DNA from: Diplonema japonicum
Lineage: Eukaryota; Euglenozoa; Diplonemea; Diplonemida; Diplonemidae
NCBI GenBank assembly: GCA_964019335.1
Contig: OZ025657.1
Location: 744,001-808,000, forward strand
DNA length: 64,000 nt
Direction: 5' to 3'
This document shows, piece after piece, positions 40,201-52,200 of this stretch (its first letter is position 1; every line of letters begins with the position of its first letter). Below the pieces are notes generated by a model that was given only the letters and a program-made list of their open reading frames with translations, ran no database searches and had not been told where the DNA came from. The position numbers and the translations under genes are program-made.

Positions 40201-43200
40201 CTCGATGAGTACGGGAACCATGCTGGTAGCTGGGAGTGTCCGGCACCACACAATCTGGATGTGAGGCGGAAGGTCGGGAGGCTGAACCTGCAGGTTGTGG
40301 AAGGGACTGGCAGGTTGGTAACGAGGAACGGGAGGAGGCACCGTGGAGCGTGGCCCGGGTACAAGTTGCACCAGGGAACTGTCGAATTCCGTGGGTTGCG
40401 CTACACGAGGGCCGAGGTGGCGACCTTCCACGTAAATCCGAGGCAATGGGCCTCTAGTTTGGGAGATGCCCCGAGCGGACCAACGGAAAGCTTGCGCTTC
40501 CACGCATGCTATCCTTGGAGGGTAGAGTATACCCAGGTTCCAGACCTTGTGGTTGCTGGGAAGCCTTTCCGTGTAGACCTTGAGATCAAAGACAGGTACG
40601 GAAACGTGCTGACGTTTGACCCTTATGGGCTGGTGTCGAGCCGCAACCCGGTGTTCGACTTCACGTACTTACACACGATGCATAAGAACTCGCCAAGCCG
40701 CGAGGAGCTCGAGCTGGTGGATGCGTACCCCGGGGATCCAGGGCGCCACGCATATTTGATCACACAGACGAGAATTCTGTGGGTGGTGCGTAAGGTCTTC
40801 ATGGACGGCTTCGGCGACTCAGTATTGGTACTGGTACGCGTCGACCCGCGAATGTATGCGGTCTTCAACCTGAAGCGCTCCACGATTAGGGAGAGTGGGC
40901 TGATGTGCCGCCGTTCGCGATTCAGGAACCTGCGTGACAGGGTGACCCTGAACCTTTACCACAACGAACCGACTCAGTTGCTGCCGCCCGAGCACGACCT
41001 GCAGGTGCAATTCGACCAGCCATTTGACTTTGGGGTGCGCACTATCCAACTTGACCGATTCGACAATTTCGCCTGGGATAAGGGGTCGAGATACGGGGTC
41101 ATAGGCTGCAAGATCGAAAGAAACTACATGCGTTTCGGAGACCTGACGGACACATTGTACGACGCACCGACCGACGACAACGCCGCGCAAGTGGAGCTAC
41201 GTGTGGCAGGGACCTTGGCTACTTTCGATCCAACTTCTTTCATTGACGATTTTGCTGCTGTTGCTGGGATCGACCCTTCGGTTGTCACCATAGTCAGTGT
41301 GCAAGAAGTGACTGGTGACCCGAACGCCGTAGCATCGACGTCGTCGGGAAGGAAGCTTCAAGCAAGCCTGACGTTCCTGATCATCATTGTTGAGTGTCGT
41401 GTTCCTGGAGCGTCCAAGGTCATTTCGAACTATGTTGCCTTCACGATTGCTGTACTGGCGAAATGCGATGTGGTTACTGGGTCAGCAGAGGACTGCTGTA
41501 CTCTCGGAAGAAACGGGAGGCGAGTGTGCATGGGTGGAGTGGCATGCGTACGCAACTGTATCGTTGCAGCGCCGAAGGTGAAGCAAATTCCAGGGGTCCC
41601 AATCAACTTCCCTCCCGAGGCAACACCTGTGACTCCCCCTGTGGAACCTAAAGTTCCTTTGGACCCGCCAAGTGTGGTCCCTGAAGGGAAAGCGAACCCT
41701 CCAGTTGGTAGTCCTCCCGTCGGCGGCCCTCCAGTTGGTGGTCCCCCAGTTGGTGAACCCCCAGTTGGTGGTCCCCCAGTTGGTAGTCCCCCAGTTGGTG
41801 GTCCACCAGTTGGTGGTCCGCCAGTTGGTAGTCCCCCGGTCGGCAGTCCCCCAGTTGGTAGTCCCCCGGTTAGTCCACCAGTTAACCCCCCTGTGACTGC
41901 CCCCCAGAGTCCCCCTGTGAGTCCTCCAATAAGTCCTCCTGCAGATGCACCTTTCAGCCCCCCCGTGGAGTCGCCTCTCGATGCCGTAGTGGGTAATCCG
42001 GTGGACAACAGTTCGGTGCCAGAAGGTCCCGAAAGTGTACCTGTGATGACACCAGAGGCGACGCCTGTTACAGCACCGGTGGAAAATAACGATACAACAC
42101 CTTACACCCCTCCTGTGGAACCACCAACACCGCAGGAGTCTCCTGCAGACCAAGCCATCGGTGCACCTGATGAAAATGCAACGTCACCCGACGCGTCACC
42201 GCTGATGGACAACGCAACGTCACCTGATGATAATACCACTGCATCCAGCTCGGCAGCGAGGAAGCTGATGCAGTTCCAGTCACCGGCAGACATCTACTTC
42301 GCAGAGCATGAGCTTGAGCGGGGGCTGACGAACGCACTGCTGTCACCTGACCCGGTATCCGGGGAGTACCCTGAGAAGCAGTACTTTGTGCCGCAGCTGC
42401 TCATGGGTACAAGAACTGATTTGTCAACTGCAACAGGTGCTTCACCCTATTATGGTGGTCACGTGTGGTTCCGTGAATCCTTCACGAGAATGATGCGCGG
42501 GACATTCACATTGATGTTGACGTGCGAACGTTTGACGCCGTCGAAAGTGCGTGTGGACGACCCCGCAGCGCCAGACACGTACCGTGTGGAGACGGGGCTA
42601 ATCGAAGTGGCACAGAACAAGATGGACGTGGTGAAGGCACCAGTGGAAAATCTGTGTCGCAGGGCTGGGGATGAGTTTTCTCATACTGTCAGGCTGTTGC
42701 TCCCTTCTGGAGAGACTCCTACATCGGCACCGTTCAACGTGCATCTCATGATTTTCTTGAGCAGCCAGTCTACGAAGATTGGGCCGTTTATGTGCGACGG
42801 GATCGTGGCGCCTGTACGTGGCGAGTTTGAGGGGACGTGCAGCATGAACACGGCTGCAGTTCCGAACCAGCCGAGAATTGATGGTATCGCAGCAAACTAC
42901 ACCCCTTCAGGAGGTGGGACCGGGATGGAGCGTGCGGAAAGGTGGACCATTCCGGAAACAATCACGGAAGTAGTGATCCAGCAAGACTCAGACCCTGCCT
43001 CGGAAGGGTACACTGCCGCGACAAGCACAGTGTCGGTTACATTCATCCCTGCATGTGCCTCAGAGCTCGTAGTGTTCGACCCGCCGCCCGAAGAGATTGT
43101 GGTGCACCAGCCGTTCACGGTAGGTGTAGATCTGTACGACAAGTACGGAAATCTGGGTGGTGACTTCACGGTGAGGATCCTTGCGTACGACGCAAGCCCC

Positions 43201-46200
43201 GTCGACCCCACAACCGGTCAGCTGAACACGGCAGCGAAATCCGTTCTGTTGCGTTCATCGCTCTTGGATGGCGGAAACACGTACAATGAAGCACCAACGT
43301 CTCAAGGAGTGCTGCAGTTCACAGACTTGTTTGTGGATGCAAGCTTCCTTCAGGAGTTACTCAGCAAGAGCCCCACGTCGCAAGGATACGTATGGCTTGT
43401 GGCACACGTTGTGCGCAACTCCGGCCGCGGCTGTGATGGTGCTTGCGACCCCTTCGACGGTGCTGGGGTGGCTTGCACTGCAGGAAGTGCTGTACTGTCG
43501 CAGGAGTTTGGATGCTTGTACAACGTAATGGAGCCGGTTCTAGTGACACCTGATGTGCCAGCGAACTGCGAGTTCTTAGAATTCCCAACTTTTATCGACG
43601 GAGGAATGGTGGCGGGCCCGCTGTTCGGCGAGAAGTTACGTGCACGAATCGTTGACAAGTATGGGCTGCCGATTCACGAGTCGAGCCCGCCTTTGACAGC
43701 GAACTTGGTACTCTTGCAGGGGAACTCGTTCCTAAGGAAGGGCTACAACTTTGAAGACTATGATGAGTCGAGGCAGATCACCTCATTCGAGACAGATGAT
43801 GAACTCGTGCTAGAAGGCCCTTCGTCCGTGAACATACAGGGACCTGGGATGTCAGTGTTGATCTGGGCCAGGCTCACAGCGCAAGGTCGGGTAGATCAGC
43901 CGCTCTTGGTACTGGAGGGGGACGTCTCCCTGTCAGTATCGTTAGAATGGCTGACAGTGAGTGCGACAGGTTCACAGAAGTTGCAGCAGACACTGGTGGT
44001 GAGGGCAGCAGGGGTTGATGTGGTGAATGTGCCTCTGGATGCTGACAGCATCCCAGACGATTGGGGCTTGTGGTCCACTTCGCTGACAAGGACAGGTAAC
44101 TTCGGACTGGAAATTGAGATCCTTTTGAACGACTTCCCTATCTTAAAGACTACAGTACAGTGCGGGTTTACAGACTGCTCTGGCGTTGCGGATCCGAAGC
44201 CACTGGCTTCTCTGACGAGGGTGAGGGTTGGAGCGGGCATTCGAGTCTTCGCGCTCCTGGTGACAGATCTACCAGCATTCAACCTAGTCTTTTTCGCACT
44301 CGGTGAGCACCTGCCCTTCGGAAGTGAAGGCAAGATCATGACTACTCCTACCGGGTGGTATTCAGGGATGCCGATGGAGCTGAGTTTCGACAACCCGATC
44401 AATGCTGCAAACCGATTCACTAAGAAGTACGGCGTGGCGGAAGAATGTGACCCCTCGTCTGAAGATGTTGTTGGCAGCACACTTGAGACAGAGCCTGTTA
44501 ACTGCATCCGACAGGGGCTTGCATACGAGCTGGTATGGGAGAACGTGTGGTATGGATTAGCGGAGACGATCGTGATTGGGATGGAAGTGCCCGGGCTTCC
44601 GACATGCATGACCCCGCCTATCATAGTGCGAGCTGGGCCACCGTACCAGCTCGCATGTAAGGATGTCGCCGAAGAAGCCACGTCTGGTGGCCCGTGGCCA
44701 AGCAGCGTGACAGTGCAGGACAGGATGGGGAACCAAGCCATGTGCTTCGGAGAGTTCACGGAATCGGATGGAACCGTGCGCGTGGTGGATTGCACACAAG
44801 GGGATGTGAAAGTGAAGGTGGCCGGATGGAACGAGTCGAAAGTACCACTGCTGCAACCACGATCGAAGACAACGGAAACCTTTGGGACAGACTCGGTGGC
44901 GTCGTTCGTAGTGAGGTACAACCAACCGCCACTGAACGCATTCCCATTGGGTGGTGCAAACGAGCTGACCGGAGCAGATGATGTCCCGCTGAACGGTGAC
45001 GCGGGTTTCGGTGAAGACTTCTCGAGTGCAAGTGCAGACGTTGAGGGATGGGACAAAACACCAGAGACGCCCTTGGCGCCTGCGAGCTACCGAGGAGATT
45101 GGATAGCCGTGGCTGGCGGCGGGGCGACTGGTGGGCGCTATTTCACCGTGTCTGCAGCGACGGCAGATGAACCGAACCCGTTGTTCATGCGCTACCTCAC
45201 AGATGGGAGAACAGACGCCAGCACGCAGTGTGCCCAAGGAGTACCCGAGTGCACACCGAAACAGGATCCAGAAACGGACGGCTGTTGTCAACTGAACGTT
45301 CCAGGGAGAGTCGTTGGCTCTGCACCGTACTCGTTGCAGTTCCGAGTGAGAGCAGAGGTAGCGGCCGACGGGGGCACTACGTCCGACAGCGCACGCGTGG
45401 AAGTAACGTACTGGAAGGGAGGATTGAGCCCCAGAGCGCTCCACACGGTCCGGCAGGTGTTGCAGGGGCCGAAATTGAGCGCGACATGGAAACAGTTCTC
45501 TGTCCCGCACACCTCGCCTGCGGGTGCTGTGTATGCATCTGTGCGGCTGTTGTGCTGGAAGAGAGACCCAAAGACAAACAAGGCAGGCAGTTTCGATGGA
45601 AAGTGTCGCATCGACTTCGACGAGGTAAACCTTGTGCGCTTGGAAGGAGAGGCTGTTTTCTTGAAGTACTCTAGCGACTTACCGAGGGACGCAGCGGGGA
45701 CAGAGCAGGTGAACTCTGTGGTGTGTGGTGCAACGATGGTGGTACCGGCAGTGATACCTGTGCCTCCCCCTGGTACTCCGTGTGATCCGTCGACATGCAA
45801 CAACCACGGGAGGTGCGACTCATCGTGGGTGTGTCCGCCAGACCTGACAGACAAGTTCCCGCCATACTGCTGCTCGCGAGCGCTATCGTTCTGTTGTGGC
45901 GGTCTGATGCGCGACACAGCCGACACAGAGTTTAGAACAAAGTGTGGGAACTTCTTCTGTAGCGGGATGGACGGCGAGGTTGAGGTTCCAAGAGCCTGCA
46001 CAGACTGCCACGATGACGAGGAACGTGGCCACTGGACTGGACCGAACTGTGAGAAATGCAAAGAGGACTTCTACGGCACTCAGTGCACTGAAAGGATCTG
46101 CCCGACAAACCCGAAGAATGGGAGGGAGTGTTCAGGACACGGTCTGTGCAGAAGCGATGGGCAATGTGTGTGCTTCGGTGAGTCTGCGACAGTACCTGGG

Positions 46201-49200
46201 GCAGTACCCGCTCTTAGTGTGAGGGACGACTACCTTGAGCTGTCCAAGATCAGCGAAGGTCCAACAATCATTGAGCGTAACTTCGACTCGTGCGGTGCTG
46301 TGTTGGAGTACTACAGAGACCCGGTGAGGAGCTGGGGGCTTCCTGGCGACGGTGTCTTTAACTTGCTGAAGCAAGGGAGCATGTCAGCAGAGCCTTACTT
46401 CTGCCGCTTTGTGCAGGACAAAAAGTTTAATTACCACGGGGTGGCGCTGGTGGGGGGTGTCTGGAAGGGCAAAGGTAAGCTTGCTGGAAACGTTGCAGGT
46501 GCCTTAGGGTCGACGACAAGCCCTTACTCACCGCTGACTTTCTTGGGTCAAGCGTCTGGTGCTGGCTCGCGAATGTTCGAGTTCCCGGGAGTAGCCCAGG
46601 AGGGTGACGAGGTGGGCAGGAAATGGCTGCACTTCACGTTACAGGACGGAAGTGAGGCCGGTGGGGCGTTCGCTAGATTCCCACCTGGCGACTGGAACAC
46701 AGTGGTGATCTCAACGAACCCGACTTTCCTCCCAGCATCCGAATGGGTCATGCTGGACAAGAGCGAATTGACTTCAGCACTGGCTCAAGTGCTTAGTTTT
46801 GGAAACTCGATGTTGGAGGCCCGTATGATATTGAAGACTAAGGCAGGTAATGGGCACCGCACTAATTTGAAGAGTATATGTGTGTATGCACACAGAACCT
46901 GTGCAACGTGCTCTGCAGATTTCGTTGGATTGTTCTCCAAATGTGGGCAAGGTGACTTCAGATTCTGGAAGTTGTGGTTCGGTGAGGGCGTGACACGTGT
47001 AGGACAGAAGCTCGTCGGGTCGTCCGTCCGCGTTTTCATGGGGGATAACCAACTGGGTACGGAATTCCCGACGGACCAACAGGACTGGTCGCGCGCGGCT
47101 GCTGGAGTGCTTCCGTTGCAGGTGGGGGCTCGAGCCGGAGCAAGCATATTGACGACAACGTCTGGGAGCTTGTCTGCACCGCGTGTCTTGGACTGGAAGG
47201 CGTGGAGCGGGAGATCCATCCTCCTTGCCGATGAGACGAGCACAGGGCCGGCCTTAGGACAAGTGGTGTTCAACACAGAAGCGACCTTCCAGGCTCTCCC
47301 GTCACCGCTTGTTGAGATCCAGGGGGTGAGAGTGCGGTTCTTTGTGGAGAACCGTGGTGGAGTCGGCAATGATGTCCCGTTTGAGGTATCATTAAAGACA
47401 GCAGCAGGGCGTGTTATACGAGCAACGAATAATCAGAAGGGTACTGTTCTAGGTCAAGATCCGGCTACAGCATCTGTGATGACGCACGAGGTGCGGTGGG
47501 ATGTAGGGTCCTCGGGGGTAACAGTAGCGGATCTGGCGGGGCTCACTGCAAAAGTTCTCTTCAGGCAGACAGCGTTCCGTGGGGGATTGGACTTCAACGG
47601 GGCAATCTTGGAAACGGAATACCAGCGCATCCCGCCGCTCGAAGTCTTCGGGTTCTCTGCTTACATGAAGATTCGGCGAGCAGATGAAACGTCGCAAATG
47701 AATGTCTTCCGAGCAAGGCACTCGACGGGCGGAGAGGTTCGCGTAGACCTGAACACCGGGGCAGACGGTGGCCCGCTCGCGTCATCCGTGCGCGTGAGGC
47801 TGGTTGACTCTACCGGGAACCAGCTGGTTGGAGTTGCATCCGGTCTCCAGAACCTGTTCTCGAACAGATGGGTACGCCTCTCCGTGAACGCATCGCTTAC
47901 AGATGCAACAGTGCAAGTCTTCCTTGGGAAGTCGAAACTGGAGAATGGAAAGCCAGGTCTGTCAGAACTGCCTGTGACAATGTCGCAGCAGCAGAGCCTC
48001 TTGTTGAGATCCTTCGCATGGATGGACAAGCCAATTACGTTCGGTTCCGAAAAGGAGAGGTTCACAGGGTTCTTCCGTGATCTCGTGTTGACAGTTGGGC
48101 GCGAGGAAGAGAAGCAAGTGGAGGTGAAACTCCCTCTCAACGAGGCGAACACCTGGTCTACTCCTGAGAACTCTGTGACAAGGCAGGCAGGGGAATGGAC
48201 TCTTGTATCAGTCCCACCAGAAGGAACGAGTTACGACGGAGTATCCGTGAAGGTTGTTCCTACGAACCTCGGGTTCTGGGCGGGCGACCTGTGTGAATCA
48301 TGTTCACCGGGGTACCACGGTGGCTCGTGTATGGATCCTGACTGCCAGAGCAACGACGACTGCGGGATGGGATACTGCGAGCTTACAAACTCGTCGCTCT
48401 TCTACGGTCAGTGCCGCTGCCACACGAACTACGATGGTGAGTACTGCGACAGGTGCGAACCACCCCCTGTGAAGCCCGCAAGATTCGAAAACGGAACGCT
48501 CGCATGCGTCACAACAAACGGGACATGCCCCACGGTGGATCTTGTAGGGATGACAAATGTAGGGACGCTGGACGGTGCGTGGTGCGCCCCAGGTGGAAAG
48601 TTCGAGACGGGGACATACTTCGACCCTGAGGCAGCACCGCAGGAAGTGGATTGCACTGTGAACGGGGTGAGGATGTGCGTTCCTCCGTCAACCGTGAAGT
48701 ACGACGAGTGTGGTTGCCCGACTAGCATGGCGACTGTGTGCCGAACAGGCACTGAAGCGGAGACTTGCTGCGATCCCACACAGAAGGCGTTTGACCCTGC
48801 GGTGTCGTATGACTGCAAGGGGTACTCGAACCTGTACGTGACCTGCCCGAAGAGGAACTGCTCGGCAATGAGCGGTGCCGGACAGGAAGGGGCACCGAGG
48901 CCTACCTGCCTGCCAGCAACAGAGGGAGCACGTCAGTACCCGAAATTCTGTTTGGATCGTGCGAGTGATGGGTGTGATGGGTCTAGGATGCGCGGACACG
49001 ACGAGCTGAGTGGTGCGCTATTGTTTTCCCCGGAAGCGAAGCTGATGCGCTTCTACGCAGACTGTTCCGGGGTGTGCGTAGCGACGCTAGGCGGGACGGA
49101 GATCCCGTCATCCGGTGGGAAATGCGGGCCGTGTCCCACTGTTACTCCACGAACCGGTGAGCAGGTGATGATTGACTGTAACATGACAGTACTGTCCATC

Positions 49201-52200
49201 CACACCCCCACGCAGCTAGTGAAGGAAGACTTCTGTGGTTGCATGTCCCCTGTTGTGCCAGTGTGCGATCCTAGGACAACTGTTGCCTGGAACACGACGA
49301 GGGACGGAACGGTGCAGTGCTTAGAACCGAATGGTCCCGATGGAGACAACTGTCCTGACTGGGTGAAGTTGTACAGACAATCGGGATACGTGGTCGATGT
49401 CGAGGCACAGGAGATCGAGATCAACTGCGGGAATTGGCCCGCGCCAGAGTTTATGGAACTCCCGTGCTCTGAAGAGGGCTATGACCCATGCCAGTGCCAA
49501 CTCCCTAAATTCAAGTGTGCACCAGATACCGAGGGGTCGTGTCAAGGACTGGTGTGCCCATCGTGGGGAACGCTTCAAGAGATTGACTGCAAGGGAGGCC
49601 TCCCGCCTGTAGTGAACAAGGTTGCACCACACGTGTGCGGGTGCGAATGGCCGCCTGACGCAGTCTGCAAACCGGGCACATCGGCGAAAGAGAAGAGTCT
49701 GTGCCCAGAAGACAGTGAAATTGGTGGTGTGGATGTTGTGGACTGCATGGGCAAGCCATTAGTGGATTCTGCACAGTGGAAACCGGGGATGAGCAGGTGG
49801 TCTCTTACAAGAGGATGCAAAACTTGTGACACAGATGCGAGGCCCTCAAAGCAGTGCATGGAGGGGACGCAGTGCCCGCTTGTGAGGTCCTGTCCGCCTG
49901 GGACAGACAAGGCCCCTGGCAGCGAGATCACTTGTGCACCTGTGCAGTGGGAGGACATCGAGTGTGGGGACCAAGGGCTACCTCCGATGCAGAAACCAGA
50001 CCGCGAGGAGTGCTGGTGCGAGCCGACTCCGCAGTATCGCTGCATCGGATTAACCGGCTGCTACGGAAACGCTACGAGATGTCACCCCTATGTTTGCGGG
50101 CGGGCGCGTCTTGTTTCTCCCGTCCCTACGGATGAGTGCAGAACATCGTGCTTCTCCGACAGCCACTGCTCTGAAGGGTATGTGTGTTTGGACAAGGTCT
50201 GCAAGCCGGAAGGGACATCAGCACCTCCTCTTGGAGGGTGCAAGGCTGACCCAACAATCTGCGAACCATACGCGTGCGACTTGGTAACCTCAACGTGCGT
50301 CACAGAGTGCTGGACGGACAAACATTGTCTTGGAGGAGACCAGAGCAAGAAGCAGAGCGCCTACCGCTGCTCGTTCCCGACTCTGAGCGGGCTTCCACAG
50401 ATCCCGAAGTACCAGCTCCTCGGTGGCGGTGAGGCTGTAGGTAGAGAAATGCCTGGGAACCTATGTGGTTCGACAGGAACCGGGAGCGGAGGTGGTCAAG
50501 CAGAGCCCGGGAGGTGCGTGTGGGTAGAGTACGATCCCTCGCAGTGCTACGACCAGCAATCCTGTTTCCCCTATGCATGCGGGAAAAACAACACACAAGT
50601 ACTGTTTTCACATGCAGTATGCAGGATTTCTTGCGGGAATGACGCACACTGCCATCACAAAGCGCACTGTGACAAGACGGGGCAATGTGTGGCCGGTGCT
50701 CCTAGCGCCCCTGTCAGTTGCAGTACAAAGGACTACGACTACTGCAACCCATACGTGTGCGGGAAGCACATTGCGTTGGCGCCCCTGCCAACGGCGACCT
50801 GCCGTAAGGACTGCGAGTCAGATGGTCACTGTCAGCACTTCCACACGTGCCAAGACTACAAGTGTGTCCCAGGGCAAGTAGTGCAGCAGTCTTTCCAGCC
50901 CGAGGTAGCGATCCCAGCGGAGTGTTACGCGGGCAACAAGCGCTTCATTGGCGAGCCTTTTAAGTGTCTGCGTGTGCCTGTTGCAGTGAGGGGAAATCCA
51001 CTTGGTAGAATTGCCTATGCACCAGCTCCAGAGGCACCACGCCCGTCCACGCCGTCTGACAAGAATTGCTCGTTGCACTCAGACTGCAGCCCTTACCGCT
51101 GTGGTAAGAAGCGTGGTGTGCCCTCGAAAGACATTGACACGGGGTCGAAGTGCCAGGTGACATGCGAGGTGTTCGACGACTGTGCGGAGGGGTTCTCGTG
51201 TGTGAAGAAAGCATGTGTACAGTTCCGAGCCACCGCTGCAGCCTGCTCGGCTGACAAGCAGTGCGCCAGTGGTCACTGTGTGGACGGAGTGTGCTGCAAC
51301 TCTGCGTGCAATCTCCCGTGCCAGAAGTGCACCAGCATGGGGATCTGTGACTGGGTTGGTGTCGGCACCGACTTCAGGAATGATTGCGGCAGCTGCATGA
51401 CGTGCAGGGAGGCGGACGATCCGGCAGTTCCGAGGTCCTGCGGACCTGAGGATGAAGACAAGGATCCGAAGCGGAACTGCGGCGACCACGGGAAGTGCAA
51501 CGGCGGTGGTGGGTGCGTGTGCCACACCTCGAACGAAGCCGGAAACTGGGGTGGTGACCTTTGCGACCGTTGTGCTGCAGGCTTCACTGGTGACATGTGC
51601 ACCGTGGCGACAACTGTTCCTGTCCCACCCGAAGTTTCAGAAGTTGCAGGTGGCCCGCCTGGCCCTGTTCCTAGATCAGCGTACCAGCTTGAACCAATGC
51701 CGATCCAGTTCGCGACCAAGGTTCTGGACTTCACGACGCAGTCGCTACCAAAGAATGTTCACAACATCCTTGGGAGACCCGACGCCGTTGAGAGATACTA
51801 TGAAGCTGACGCACCGAACAGAGGAGCCGCTTGGGAGCCTGTTCAGGTATAGCAACATCATAGAACAAACAACAACCTAAACCTAAACAACAGTATTTCT
51901 GCGACAGAAGGATGCACAAAACAAACTGCCCAAGCAGATTAAGAAAAAGGCAAGAATGGCAAGGTGAACTGCAGTACATCACTCTAGAGTTCTCAGAGGC
52001 AGTCTATTTGTCAAAGGTATAGATATAACCACTCGCAAAACATGACCGCAGGTATTCGTCTATGAAAACTCGAACCCCGGTTCTGTGATTGGGATCTGGG
52101 CGCAACCAGCACCCTCGGGTGCCGATGCATCGCCAGGAGGTGGCGCCCCACCAAACCAAGTGTCCGGTAGTGGTGCCATCACGTCAAGCGCCGTTGTCAA

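Noticed and set aside
41430..42153. Two overlapping minus-strand ORFs of 192 and 223 residues over the PPVG repeat
   Set aside because: They are mirror frames of a low-complexity GC-rich repeat inside the giant gene and have no start context or domain.
43896..45056. Minus-strand ORF of 386 residues, and similar long ones at 39237-40364 and 32640-33617
   Set aside because: They lie wholly inside the giant + strand exon, show Ser/Thr/Pro-rich shadow composition, and no gene in the window is on the minus strand.
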